Assembly (NCBI RefSeq): GCF_000374365.1
Contig: NZ_KB894121.1
Span: 1 to 64,000 of the forward strand
DNA length: 64,000 bases
Reading direction: 5' to 3'
Origin: Bacteroides gallinarum DSM 18171 = JCM 13658
GTDB taxonomy: Bacteria; Bacteroidota; Bacteroidia; Bacteroidales; Bacteroidaceae
Under the pieces are notes generated by a model, which ran no database searches, was not told the DNA's origin, and saw nothing but the letters and a program-made list of their open reading frames with translations. Below are positions 9,331-18,398 of the stretch, in pieces. Made by a program: the position numbers and the translations under genes. Each line of letters opens with the position of its first letter. Positions within the stretch are counted from its first letter, which is position 1.

Positions 9331-10995
9331 ATGGTGAAAGAACTACTTACCCCCAATTACATCTTCGAAGCGAGCTGGGAAGTATGTAATAAAGTAGGCG
9401 GTATCTACACAGTTTTGTCTACCAGAGCAAACACACTGCAGACAAAATTCCGTGATAGAGTATTTTTTGTAGGGCCGGACTTCTGGCGAGGACAAGAGAA
9501 CCCCTTATTCATAGAGTCCGATAACCTTTGTGCCGCATGGAAAAAATACGCTGTCGAAAAAGATAACCTCTCCGTTCGCGTGGGTCGCTGGAATATTCCG
9601 GGCGAACCTATCGTCATATTGGTTGACTTCCAGCCCTTCTTCGCACAAAAGAATGAGATTTATACAGAAATGTGGGAGCATTACCAGGTAGACTCGTTGC
9701 ATGCCTACGGCGATTACGATGAAGCCTCCATGTTTGCGTACGCCACCGGAAAAGTGGTGGAAAGCTTCTACCGGTATAATCTGACGGAAACGGACAGGGT
9801 AGTGTTCCAGGCACACGAATGGATGACGGGTATGGCTGCACTCTATTTGCAGACCGCCGTACCAGAGATTGCTACGATATTTACCACACATGCCACCTCG
9901 ATAGGACGTTCTATCGCAGGCAACAACAAGCCGCTATACGATTACCTTTTCGCTTACAACGGCGACCAAATGGCGCGCGAGCTGAATATGGAGTCCAAGC
10001 ACTCCATTGAAAAGCAGACGGCGCATTACGTGGACTGCTTCACTACCGTAAGCCAAATCACCGATAACGAATGCAAAGAACTGCTCGATAAGCCTGCCGA
10101 CGTAATCCTTATGAACGGTTTCGAAGATGACTTCGTACCGAAAGGCTCTACATTCACCGGCAAGCGCAAGCGTGCACGCTCTACGATGCTGCGTGTGGCG
10201 AACTGCCTTTTAGGGCAGGAGTTCGGCGACGATACGCTCATTGTCGGAACCAGCGGGCGCTACGAATTCAAGAACAAGGGCATCGACGTCTTTCTGGAAT
10301 CGTTGAACCGCTTGAACCGCGATAAGAACCTGAAGAAAAAGGTACTGGCTTTCGTGAATGTTCCCGGTTGGGTGGGAGAGCCCCGCAACGACCTGCAACA
10401 GCGGTTGAAGAAGAAAGAAGAAACCTATACGACTCCGCTCGAAGTACCTTTCATCACCCACTGGCTGCACAATATGACGCACGACCAGGTATTGGATATG
10501 CTGAAATACCTCGGTATGGACAACGGCCCCGAAGATAAAGTAAAGGTAATCTTCGTTCCCTGCTACCTGGACGGTAAAGACGGCATCCTCAACAAGCACT
10601 ATTACGACCTGATATTGGGAGAAGACCTGAGCGTCTATCCTTCCTACTATGAGCCGTGGGGATATACCCCGCTGGAGAGCGTGGCTTTCTATGTGCCCAC
10701 CATTACGACCGACCTCGCCGGTTTCGGACTTTGGGTAAACGGTTTGAAGAACCGGCACGGCATCGACGACGGAGTAGAGGTGCTGCACCGTTCGGACTAT
10801 AACTATTCCGAAGTGGCAGACGGCATCAAGGACACCATAGCCCTGTTCTCTACAAAGACGGATGCGGAAATCAAAGGAATCCGGAAGCGTGCAGCCCAGG
10901 TGGCGGAGCAGGCTTTGTGGAAGCATTTCATACAATATTATTATGAAGCCTACGACCTGGCATTGCGCAATGCGATGAAACGCCAGTTAGGCTGA
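9331..10995 (+). CDS. Glycogen synthase, eukaryote-like GT3 type
   Basis: Extends alpha-1,4-glucan from a nucleotide sugar. 554 aa from the ATG at 9331; an in-frame extension to 9097 is rejected because it crosses the promoter. The N-terminus has EVCNKVGGIYTVL (K21-G24 loop). YPSYYEPWGYTPLE near residue 436 holds the acceptor-side catalytic glutamate. Both match animal/fungal glycogen synthase (GT3) rather than bacterial GlgA (GT5). The phosphorylated tails of animal enzymes are absent, and the arginine-rich helix that senses glucose-6-phosphate is reduced to a few basic residues. Followed by glgP after 39 nt. Confidence 0.9.
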   Translation: MVKELLTPNYIFEASWEVCNKVGGIYTVLSTRANTLQTKFRDRVFFVGPDFWRGQENPLFIESDNLCAAWKKYAVEKDNLSVRVGRWNIPGEPIVILVDFQPFFAQKNEIYTEMWEHYQVDSLHAYGDYDEASMFAYATGKVVESFYRYNLTETDRVVFQAHEWMTGMAALYLQTAVPEIATIFTTHATSIGRSIAGNNKPLYDYLFAYNGDQMARELNMESKHSIEKQTAHYVDCFTTVSQITDNECKELLDKPADVILMNGFEDDFVPKGSTFTGKRKRARSTMLRVANCLLGQEFGDDTLIVGTSGRYEFKNKGIDVFLESLNRLNRDKNLKKKVLAFVNVPGWVGEPRNDLQQRLKKKEETYTTPLEVPFITHWLHNMTHDQVLDMLKYLGMDNGPEDKVKVIFVPCYLDGKDGILNKHYYDLILGEDLSVYPSYYEPWGYTPLESVAFYVPTITTDLAGFGLWVNGLKNRHGIDDGVEVLHRSDYNYSEVADGIKDTIALFSTKTDAEIKGIRKRAAQVAEQALWKHFIQYYYEAYDLALRNAMKRQLG

Positions 10996-11034
10996 CAGGA
11001 AAAGAATTATATTAATCAATCAAGTAATCATACA

Positions 11035-13599
11035 ATGAAGATTAAAGTTAGTAATGTAAACACTCCGAACTGGAAAGATGTGAACGTTAAATCTCACATC
11101 CCTGCTGAATTGGAGAAATTATCCGAACTTGCACGAAACATTTGGTGGGCATGGAACTATGAAGCCACCGAACTGTTTAGAGACCTTGACCCTGCACTCT
11201 GGAAAGAAGTAGGACAGAACCCTGTCCTGCTGTTGGAACGTATGAGCTATGCCAAGCTCGAAGCTCTTGCAAAAGATAAGGTTATCTTGCGCAGAATGGA
11301 AGACGTATACGCCAAGTTCCGTAATTATATGGACGTGAAACCAGACAGCAACCGTCCCTCCGTTGCCTATTTCAGTATGGAGTATGGATTGAATCACGTA
11401 CTTAAGATATATTCCGGTGGTCTGGGCGTACTTGCCGGCGACTATTTGAAAGAAGCTTCCGACAGCAATGTAGACATGTGCGCCGTAGGTTTCCTGTACC
11501 GTTACGGCTATTTCACCCAAACACTGGCTATGGACGGACAGCAGATTGCCAACTACGAAGCCCAGAACTTCGGCCAGTTGCCTATCGACCGCGTATTGGA
11601 TGAAAACGGCAAGCAGGTCATTGTAGACGTACCTTACCTGGATTACTACGTACACGCCTACCTTTGGAGAGTGAACGTAGGACGTATCTCCCTCTACCTG
11701 CTCGATACGGATAACGAGCTGAACAGCGAGTTCGACCGTTCTATCACCCACCAGCTTTACGGCGGCGACTGGGAGAACCGTTTGAAGCAGGAAATCCTGC
11801 TGGGTATCGGCGGTATCCTCACTTTGAAGAAATTAGGTATCAAGAAAGACGTATATCATTGCAACGAAGGACACGCGGCGTTGATTAACGTACAGCGCAT
11901 CTGCGACTACGTAGCCGAAGGCCTGACATACGACCAGGCTATCGAATTGGTGCGTGCCTCTTCTTTATATACCGTACACACTCCGGTTCCTGCCGGCCAC
12001 GACTACTTCGATGAAGGCCTCTTCGGTAAGTATATGGGCGGCTATCCTGCCAAAATGGGCATCACTTGGGACGACCTTATGGACCTCGGCCGCAACAATC
12101 CGGGCGACAAGGGCGAACGCTTCTGTATGTCCGTATTCGCCTGCAACACTTCCCAGGAAGTGAACGGCGTAAGCTGGCTGCACGGAAAAGTATCCCAGGA
12201 AATGTTCGCTCCTATCTGGAAAGGCTACTTCCCGGAAGAAATGCACGTAGGTTACGTTACCAACGGTGTACACTTCCCCACATGGAGCGCTACGGAATGG
12301 AAACAGCTCTATGCCGCACACTTCGATGAGAACTTCTGGTACGACCAGTCCAATCCTAAGATTTGGGAAGCAATCTATAATGTAGCCGACGAGGAAATAT
12401 GGAAGACGCGTATGGCTATGAAGAACAAACTGATAGACTACGTTCGCAAGGAATACCGCAAGACATGGTTGAACAACCAAGGTGACCCTTCGCGCGTGGT
12501 ATCACTGTTGGACAAGATTAACCCGAATGCGCTCCTGATAGGTTTCGGACGCCGTTTCGCCACTTACAAGCGTGCACACCTGCTGTTCACCGACCTGGAA
12601 CGCCTGTCCAAGATTGTGAACAATCCCGATTATCCGGTACAGTTCCTGTTCACCGGTAAGGCTCACCCGCACGACGGCGCAGGCCAGGGGCTGATTAAGA
12701 GAATTATCGAAATCTCCCGCCGTCCCGAGTTCCTGGGCAAGATTATCTTCCTCGAAAACTACGATATGCAGTTGGCACGCCGCCTCGTATCGGGCGTGGA
12801 TATCTGGCTGAATACCCCGACACGTCCGCTCGAAGCATCCGGAACCTCCGGCGAGAAAGCGCTGATGAACGGTGTCGTAAACTTCTCCGTACTCGACGGC
12901 TGGTGGCTGGAAGGCTACCGCGAAGGCGCAGGCTGGGCGTTGACGGAAAAGCGTACCTACCAGAACCAGGAATACCAAGACCAACTGGATGCCGCTACCA
13001 TTTATAGCATACTCGAACAGGAAATCCTGCCGTTGTTCTATGCACGTAACAAGAAGGGATATTCCGAAGGCTGGATAAGAACTATCAAGAACTCTATCGC
13101 ACAGATTGCACCGCATTACACAATGAAGCGCCAACTGGACGATTACTATAACAAGTTCTACATCAAGGAAGCTAAACGCTTTAAGACACTGGCTGCCAAC
13201 GACTATGCCAAGGCAAAGGAAATTGCCGCATGGAAGGAAGAAGTAGTAGCCAAGTGGGACAGCATCGAAGTCGTATCTTGCGAAAAGACGGAAGAACTGG
13301 TGAAAGGCTCTATCGAAAGCGGTAAGGAATACACCATTACATACGTTATCGACGAGAAAGGACTGAACGATGCTATCGGTCTGGAACTGGTAACTACCTA
13401 TACCGCACAGGACGGCAAGCAACACATTTATTCCGTTGAGCCGTTCAGTGTAGTGAAGAAAGAGGGCAACCTCTACACATTCCAGGTGAAACACAAACTG
13501 GAGAATGCAGGTAGTTTCAAGGTAGCCTACCGTATGTTCCCGAAGAATGCAGACCTGCCTCACCGTCAGGACTTCTGTTATGTTCGCTGGTTCATCTGA
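11035..13599 (+). CDS. glgP: Alpha-glucan (glycogen/maltodextrin) phosphorylase
   Basis: Releases glucose-1-phosphate from glycogen or maltodextrin, GT35 family, 854 aa. The N-terminal ~110 residues fit the DUF3417 segment of the shorter phosphorylase type. [14 protein letters not shown] carries the pyridoxal-phosphate lysine (about K608), and [15 protein letters not shown] is the conserved phosphate/PLP region. About 120 extra C-terminal residues form an additional beta-rich segment. It shares the transcript with the synthase, so synthesis and breakdown of storage glucan are co-expressed; regulation must then be at protein level (inference). Confidence 0.93.
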   Translation: MKIKVSNVNTPNWKDVNVKSHIPAELEKLSELARNIWWAWNYEATELFRDLDPALWKEVGQNPVLLLERMSYAKLEALAKDKVILRRMEDVYAKFRNYMDVKPDSNRPSVAYFSMEYGLNHVLKIYSGGLGVLAGDYLKEASDSNVDMCAVGFLYRYGYFTQTLAMDGQQIANYEAQNFGQLPIDRVLDENGKQVIVDVPYLDYYVHAYLWRVNVGRISLYLLDTDNELNSEFDRSITHQLYGGDWENRLKQEILLGIGGILTLKKLGIKKDVYHCNEGHAALINVQRICDYVAEGLTYDQAIELVRASSLYTVHTPVPAGHDYFDEGLFGKYMGGYPAKMGITWDDLMDLGRNNPGDKGERFCMSVFACNTSQEVNGVSWLHGKVSQEMFAPIWKGYFPEEMHVGYVTNGVHFPTWSATEWKQLYAAHFDENFWYDQSNPKIWEAIYNVADEEIWKTRMAMKNKLIDYVRKEYRKTWLNNQGDPSRVVSLLDKINPNALLIGFGRRFATYKRAHLLFTDLERLSKIVNNPDYPVQFLFTGKAHPHDGAGQGLIKRIIEISRRPEFLGKIIFLENYDMQLARRLVSGVDIWLNTPTRPLEASGTSGEKALMNGVVNFSVLDGWWLEGYREGAGWALTEKRTYQNQEYQDQLDAATIYSILEQEILPLFYARNKKGYSEGWIRTIKNSIAQIAPHYTMKRQLDDYYNKFYIKEAKRFKTLAANDYAKAKEIAAWKEEVVAKWDSIEVVSCEKTEELVKGSIESGKEYTITYVIDEKGLNDAIGLELVTTYTAQDGKQHIYSVEPFSVVKKEGNLYTFQVKHKLENAGSFKVAYRMFPKNADLPHRQDFCYVRWFI

Positions 13600-13612
13600 G
13601 AACATATAAAAA

Positions 13613-13645
13613 CAGATGATGCGTTCGCTTGAAACGCATCATCTG
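13613..13645 (+). terminator. Hairpin after glgP
   Basis: CAGATGATGCGTT (13613-13625) pairs perfectly with AACGCATCATCTG (13633-13645), beginning 14 nt after the glgP stop. A smaller hairpin GCATCAT-CCGT-ATGATGC follows at 13658-13675. Confidence 0.65.
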
Positions 13646-13678
13646 CCAGTACTGAACGCATCATCCGTATGATGCAGA

Positions 13679-13718
13679 AAGACCGTCCGTTTCGGGTAAA
13701 CGGACGGTCTTGTTTTTT
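13679..13718 (+). terminator. Rho-independent terminator after glgP
   Basis: Perfect 14 bp stem AAGACCGTCCGTTT / AAACGGACGGTCTT followed by TGTTTTTTG. It separates the glycogen operon from the convergent DUF2023/flavodoxin genes. Confidence 0.85.
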
Positions 13719-13743
13719 GTGCCCGGATTATGGCTATTTTCGC

Positions 13744-14112
13744 TCACGCACTTGTGGCGCACTTGTTTTTCCGGGCACAATAGCGTTCGCACTGGGCACA
13801 AATATCATACCCCAACATTGCTCCGAGTATAAAGTCCTCTTCGGGTGTCAACTGGTTCAAAGGCCTTGTCACCATACACCGGATAGCGTGTATACACTCC
13901 GGCCTGCCAAAGAACAGATTGATTTTATACTTGTCTACAGGCTGAATCAGGAACTCAATCTTCTGGCTTTTCAGACGGGCTATGGCGAATTCTTCGTATT
14001 TACGGTTTACCGTGTATAGAACCATTTGACGGACTCCTTTCTTGAACTCATAAACATGGTTGAGAAAAACTTTCAGGTCTGCGGGCAAAATGTCGGGGGA
14101 TGATATTCTCAT
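13744..14112 (-). CDS. DUF2023 protein, flavodoxin partner
   Basis: 122 aa from ATG at 14112 (MRISSPDILPADLKVFLNHV); an extension to TTG at 14124 is possible but less likely. It contains a C-terminal cysteine cluster (ICAQCERYCARKNKC) that could bind metal. From memory this is the DUF2023 family, which recurs immediately downstream of fldA in Bacteroides, as here with a 30 nt gap. Function is unknown; a role in flavodoxin maturation or partner electron transfer is inferred only from linkage. Confidence 0.8.
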   Translation of the reverse strand: MRISSPDILPADLKVFLNHVYEFKKGVRQMVLYTVNRKYEEFAIARLKSQKIEFLIQPVDKYKINLFFGRPECIHAIRCMVTRPLNQLTPEEDFILGAMLGYDICAQCERYCARKNKCATSA

Positions 14113-14142
14113 AAACACATGCAATAAAAATCAGGTTGAAAT

Positions 14143-14649
14143 TTAAATTTTACTTTTAAGCTCTGCTGTCCAGGCGTCGATACGTTCGGCTGTTTTGTCG
14201 CTCTCGTTCACTTCGTCGAGGGCGAGGCCTACGAATGCACCGTCGACTACGGCGATAGAAGAAGAATACGAGTAACCGTCCGTGCTGACCTTGTTGCCTA
14301 TGAAGCTGCATCCGCTGTCTTTCAAATCTTCGTAAAGGATTCCCATGCCGTCGCAGAAAGTATCGCAGTAAGACTCGGAATCGCCGCAACCGAACAGAGC
14401 AACGCTCTTGAACGACAAGTCGGCTGCCTTCAGTACTTTTACACCGTCGTACCAGTCGTCCTGCAACTCACCGTCGCCCCAGGTGGAAGTACCTATAATC
14501 AGCAGGTCGTATTCTTTCACTAAATCCGCAGTGAGTTTGTCTGCACTATATACATCGGATTGGGAAACCCCCATTTTATCGGCTATCTGATTAGCCAAAT
14601 CTTCGCATGTTCCGGTACTGGAACCATAAAAAACACCTATTTTCTTCAT
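14143..14649 (-). CDS. fldA: Flavodoxin
   Basis: Low-potential FMN electron carrier, 168 aa from ATG at 14649 (MKKIGVFYGSSTGTCEDLA). The GSSTGTCEDLA loop binds the FMN phosphate. STWGDGELQDDWYD and FGCGDSESYCDTFCDGM form the isoalloxazine-binding loops of long-chain flavodoxins. An upstream in-frame extension to 14682 lacks family support. Co-directional with the DUF2023 gene downstream. Confidence 0.95.
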   Translation of the reverse strand: MKKIGVFYGSSTGTCEDLANQIADKMGVSQSDVYSADKLTADLVKEYDLLIIGTSTWGDGELQDDWYDGVKVLKAADLSFKSVALFGCGDSESYCDTFCDGMGILYEDLKDSGCSFIGNKVSTDGYSYSSSIAVVDGAFVGLALDEVNESDKTAERIDAWTAELKSKI

Positions 14650-14902
14650 TGTAACTAATGTAATTAAGTTTGTTTGCTGCAAAGTAAAGGCTTTGCAGGC
14701 TATGGTGAAATACCTATTTGTAGGGCTTTTAGGCTGGTGCGTCTCCCTATTTCCGGTTAGCTTGCAGTGACTATATAGATGTTAAATCTACCTATAAATG
14801 GGGAGGCGGAACGCTTCCCGGCTGTTGTAGCGTTGCCGCCGGATATGAACAAGGTACGGCGGATAAGTGTTTCCAATAGAAACAGAAAGGAGATAATAGG
14901 AT

Positions 14903-15649
14903 ATGAAAAAAATTGTTTTGCTTCGCCACGGCGAAAGCGAATGGAATAAAGAAAACCGTTTTACCGGGTGGACGGATGTAGACCTTACGGAGAAAGGCAT
15001 TGCCGAGGCTTTGAAAGCCGGGGAACTGTTGGCGGAAAAAGGTTTCCGCTTCCGGAGAGCTTATACCTCGTACTTGAAGCGTGCCGTAAAGACGTTGAAC
15101 TGTGTGCTCGACCGCCTCGGCCAAGACTGGATTCCGGTGGAGAAGTCGTGGCGGCTGAATGAAAAACATTACGGGCAACTGCAAGGGCTGAACAAGGCGG
15201 AGACTGCTGCCGAATATGGAGACGAGCAGGTATTGGTGTGGCGTCGCAGTTATGACATCGCCCCTCACGCGCTGGCGGAGGACGACGTGCGCAACCCGCG
15301 GTTTGAAGACCGCTACCGGGAAGTACCCGATGCAGAGCTGCCCCGTACGGAATCGCTGAAAGATACGATTGAACGCATCCTGCCGTATTGGAAATGCGTT
15401 ATCTTCCCGAACCTAAAGACAGTCGACGAGCTGTTGGTAGTGGCTCACGGCAACAGCCTGCGCGGTATCATCAAGCACCTGAAACACATTCCGGACGAAG
15501 AAATCGTACATCTGAACCTGCCTACGGCCGTACCGTACGTATTCGAGTTCGATGATGAACTGAACCTGGCGAACGATTATTTTCTGGGCGACCCCGAAGA
15601 AATCAGGAAGCTAATGGAGGCTGTTGCCAATCAGGGCAAAAAGAAATGA
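14903..15649 (+). CDS. gpmA: 2,3-bisphosphoglycerate-dependent phosphoglycerate mutase
   Basis: Interconverts 3- and 2-phosphoglycerate in glycolysis and gluconeogenesis. 248 aa, almost identical in length to E. coli Gpm[19 protein letters not shown] carries the phosphorylated histidine H9, followed by the [14 protein letters not shown] and [13 protein letters not shown] blocks; the second histidine lies in [15 protein letters not shown]. An AAAGGAG sequence lies about 11 nt upstream of the ATG, unusually good for this genome. Monocistronic in appearance. Confidence 0.97.
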   Translation: MKKIVLLRHGESEWNKENRFTGWTDVDLTEKGIAEALKAGELLAEKGFRFRRAYTSYLKRAVKTLNCVLDRLGQDWIPVEKSWRLNEKHYGQLQGLNKAETAAEYGDEQVLVWRRSYDIAPHALAEDDVRNPRFEDRYREVPDAELPRTESLKDTIERILPYWKCVIFPNLKTVDELLVVAHGNSLRGIIKHLKHIPDEEIVHLNLPTAVPYVFEFDDELNLANDYFLGDPEEIRKLMEAVANQGKKK

Positions 15650-15678
15650 CAGGTGGGCAGGATACGGAGAATCCGTCC

Positions 15679-15855
15679 CACGGGATGAAAGTATTTGCCT
15701 CACGAGATGAAAAAATCCGTTCTATGAGATGAAAATATTTGTCTCACGGGATGAAAACATCCGCCTCGTGAGATGAAAATAGCTATCTCACGAAACGAAA
15801 ATAACTGCTTCATAAGATGCAAAAAACTATCCCGCGATATGAAACCAATCATATT
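15679..15855. repeat. Degenerate 22 bp tandem array, about 8 units
   Basis: Units of 21-23 bp starting at 15679, 15701, 15724, 15745, 15767, 15789, 15811 and 15833 share CACGRGATGAAA or a variant, followed by a variable 8-10 nt. The array fills the gap between the convergent gpmA and DUF6064 genes. Confidence 0.8.
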
Positions 15856-15865
15856 CGCGGGATAG
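15827..15865. terminator. Hairpin between gpmA and the DUF6064 gene
   Basis: CTATCCCGCGA (15827-15837) pairs with TCGCGGGATAG (15855-15865). It lies between two convergent genes and grows out of the last units of the 22 bp array, so it may serve both directions. Confidence 0.6.
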
Positions 15866-15906
15866 TTGGTATCGCAGGACGAATGGCATATTACGCACCG
15901 GTTTGC

Positions 15907-16629
15907 CTATTTCCCTAATTCATGGAAAAGGGTCATGCTCAGTAAGACCCCGATAACGATGCAAATCAGAATGAGGAACCAGTTCATGAGGCGGGCGCCC
16001 GGTTTCGTTTCCTTATGCAGGTTCTGGGCTACGTAATTCTTGAAGAACAGGTAAATGGCAGGTACGGTAGCGCTTGCCAACAACAGGTCTTCGGGTATCT
16101 TGTACACATATACCTTGGAGAAAGCGATAAGCGCCCAGTGGCATAGGAAAAGGATAACGAGCAGGTTGACCTTGCGGGAGAAAGCCAGCAGCAGCCCGAT
16201 AGTGAATACGGCTACCGAGCAAGGCATCACCGTTGTCGTCATCATGGGGAACTCCATGCCGCGCGCCCACGAAAGGAGGGGGTAGAGGAAGGGCATCGCA
16301 TAGAGCACTCCCACCAACACCCGGTATCTGGAATTGCGCTCGAACGGAGTGTAGCCGGCAAGCAAGTCCCACAGCCAAATCAAGGCGATTAATCCCCAGA
16401 AAAGGGCGAGGATATGGTGGTAGCTGCGTGTGTCGCAGTACATCAGGTAGTACACCAGGGCTATCCAGCCGTTGAGGAATACCATGTATATCTTCATGGA
16501 GCGTTTTACCCCTACGGTGGGTCTGCGGTATAACAGCACGGTCAGTACGATACCCGCTATGGTGATGATAATCTGTGCCCACCAGGTGTTCTCATTATAC
16601 CGTGCGATAGTGTTCCAGAATGTTTCCAT
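15907..16629 (-). CDS. DUF6064 integral membrane protein
   Basis: 240 aa starting METFWNTIARYNENTWWAQ, a sequence I associate with DUF6064. Seven or so hydrophobic segments alternate with short polar loops, and the protein ends with a membrane span. No catalytic motif or transporter signature is visible, so function is unknown. It is read divergently from the ThrE-type exporter and has its own promoter at 16703-16710. Confidence 0.75.
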   Translation of the reverse strand: METFWNTIARYNENTWWAQIIITIAGIVLTVLLYRRPTVGVKRSMKIYMVFLNGWIALVYYLMYCDTRSYHHILALFWGLIALIWLWDLLAGYTPFERNSRYRVLVGVLYAMPFLYPLLSWARGMEFPMMTTTVMPCSVAVFTIGLLLAFSRKVNLLVILFLCHWALIAFSKVYVYKIPEDLLLASATVPAIYLFFKNYVAQNLHKETKPGARLMNWFLILICIVIGVLLSMTLFHELGK

Positions 16630-16702
16630 TGTAACCGGTTTCCGTTTTTTCGAATTCGTTTTCTAATAGGGGCTGTTTGTTCCCCTTCTTTAAAAATGCG
16701 TG

Positions 16703-16710
16703 CAAAGGTA
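16703..16710 (-). promoter_or_regulatory. -7 box for the DUF6064 gene
   Basis: Reverse strand TACCTTTG fits TAnnTTTG, with a TTTC at about 16728-16735 in the -33 position. Leader about 65 nt. Confidence 0.55.
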
Positions 16711-16733
16711 TGGGTTTCCGGCGAGATATGAAA

Positions 16734-16760
16734 TTCTTTTCTATATTTTGCCTATCTTTG
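16734..16760 (+). promoter_or_regulatory. Promoter for the ThrE-type exporter
   Basis: TATCTTTG at 16753-16760 with a T-rich -33 region near 16734-16740. It overlaps the back of the divergent DUF6064 promoter region. Confidence 0.6.
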
Positions 16761-16824
16761 CACGCCCTTTCGGACACGGGTAAGATTAAGATATTAGTAA
16801 GTAGAAAGTTTGAAGGATAAAACA

Positions 16825-18156
16825 ATGGTTGAACAAGAAATTATCTTGCGCAGGAAGCTTGATTTGTTGCTTCGTACAGGAAAAATATTAGTGGAGAGTG
16901 CAGCCGATACCAATCGCATCGTACGCAATATGAATCGCGTTGCGGCCTATCTGGGATTACCCGAGGAAAACCTTCATATCGACGTAACCTATACGATGCT
17001 TATAGTGAACCTGAGCGACGAATCGCATTCCTATTCCAAGTTCCAGAAGTGCGAGAAGCACGGAATCAATATGACGGCGATATCCGAAATCAGCAAGCTC
17101 TCCTGGCGGGCTATCGAGGAAGACTATTCGCTCGACCGGTACGAGGAGGAACTGGAAAAGATAAGGAACAAGAAGCGGAACTATGCCCCTTACCTTGTAG
17201 CCATTGGAGCGGGGTTTGCCTGCGGCGGCTTCTGCAAGCTGTTCGGTAGCGACTGGATTGCTTTTCTATTTGCATCCGTTGCAGCCTTTGCCGGTTTCCG
17301 CGTTCGTGCACGTTGCATAGAGTTCGGTATCAACCTCTATATGAGTATTGCCATTGCGGCGCTGGTGGCTACCTGCCTTGCCTATATCACTACTTTTACG
17401 GGGCTGTCCGTCACTCCGTATCATCCGTTGCTGGCTTGTGCGCTGTTCATTGTGCCGGGTGTTCCTATCATAAACTTCGTAGACGATATGATAGACAACT
17501 ACATACAGGTGGGCATCGTACGCGCCGTCAATACGGTACTGATGGTATGTGCCATGGCTTTCGGCATTGTAATGGCCATGCGCCTGCTTGCTATGGAAGA
17601 TGTGGTGATAGACAAGAAGTTCAGCGAGCTGAGTATGGTTCCCCATGACCCCTACTATATATATGCCATTGCGGCGGCCATATCCGCTATGGGGTTCTCC
17701 ATGATATTCAATATCCAGCGCCGCCTGCTGTGGGTGGTAGCTGTGGGCGGTATCCTTGCCGTATGTACGCGCAACTTCGTCAATTTCGAGCTGGGACTCG
17801 GACCGGTCATCGGTTCGTTCATGGGAGCTATGGTGGTGAGCCTGGTGGCGGTGAAGGCAGTCCATTGGTTTCATGTACCCAACCATGTGCTCACTATTCC
17901 TTCCGTTATCCCGATGATTCCGGGGGTGCTGATGTACCGTGCCCTGGTTGCCCTTATCAATATGCACGGGGTGGTAGGTGAGGTTACGGTTGCCGTGTCG
18001 AACGGTATCAACGCTTCGCTGATTATCCTCTGTATCGCGTTGGGGGTAGCGGTTCCCAATATCTTTGCCCGCCGCTATATCGCTAAAGACCGGCAGCGTT
18101 TCCTGAAAGAAGAATTGCAGAAGCGCAGGGAAAGGGGAAAGTTCCTGGAATGGTGA
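16825..18156 (+). CDS. Threonine/serine exporter family protein (ThrE type)
   Basis: 443 aa from ATG 16825, which has AAGGA 7 nt upstream; an in-frame TTG at 16810 is a weaker start. The N-terminal ~120 residues are a cytosolic DUF1212-like domain (LRTGKILVESAADTNRIVRNM). About ten membrane segments follow, including the conserved FIVPGVPIINFVDDMID, and the second half corresponds to the ThrE_2 (DUF3815) part. The family exports threonine and serine in actinobacteria; the substrate here is inferred. Confidence 0.85.
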   Translation: MVEQEIILRRKLDLLLRTGKILVESAADTNRIVRNMNRVAAYLGLPEENLHIDVTYTMLIVNLSDESHSYSKFQKCEKHGINMTAISEISKLSWRAIEEDYSLDRYEEELEKIRNKKRNYAPYLVAIGAGFACGGFCKLFGSDWIAFLFASVAAFAGFRVRARCIEFGINLYMSIAIAALVATCLAYITTFTGLSVTPYHPLLACALFIVPGVPIINFVDDMIDNYIQVGIVRAVNTVLMVCAMAFGIVMAMRLLAMEDVVIDKKFSELSMVPHDPYYIYAIAAAISAMGFSMIFNIQRRLLWVVAVGGILAVCTRNFVNFELGLGPVIGSFMGAMVVSLVAVKAVHWFHVPNHVLTIPSVIPMIPGVLMYRALVALINMHGVVGEVTVAVSNGINASLIILCIALGVAVPNIFARRYIAKDRQRFLKEELQKRRERGKFLEW

Positions 18157-18230
18157 CTGCGATGCGTTGGCTGAAAACCACGACTGAAACGAGAGGGATG
18201 CAAGCCCGTTTCTCATAGGCAGCCGGATAT

Positions 18231-18290
18231 GTAAATCCCCTTGTTTTTGTCCCGTATTGTAATAAGCGGGGCAAGAACAAGGGGATTTAC
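18231..18290. terminator. Bidirectional terminator
   Basis: GTAAATCCCCTTGTT (18231-18245) pairs with AACAAGGGGATTTAC (18276-18290), with T-rich flanks on both strands. It separates the exporter gene from the convergent peptidase gene. Confidence 0.8.
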
Positions 18291-18398
18291 TTTAAGGCGG
18301 TTTCCGATACAGGATTTTCAGCTTCCGGTTTCTCTCCCGGTACGGCGGTATTTACTATCCGTTTTTATGCGGAACGGTAACAAAGGAGATGTGCGCAT

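Noticed and set aside
12502..13605. 367-codon minus-strand frame opposite glgP, and similar long antisense frames opposite carA, carB and the TolC gene
   Set aside because: They are out of phase with any motif, rich in unlikely residue mixtures, and follow from codon bias of the real genes.
15679..15855. CRISPR-like repeat array
   Set aside because: The units are degenerate throughout, without conserved repeats alternating with unique spacers of constant length.
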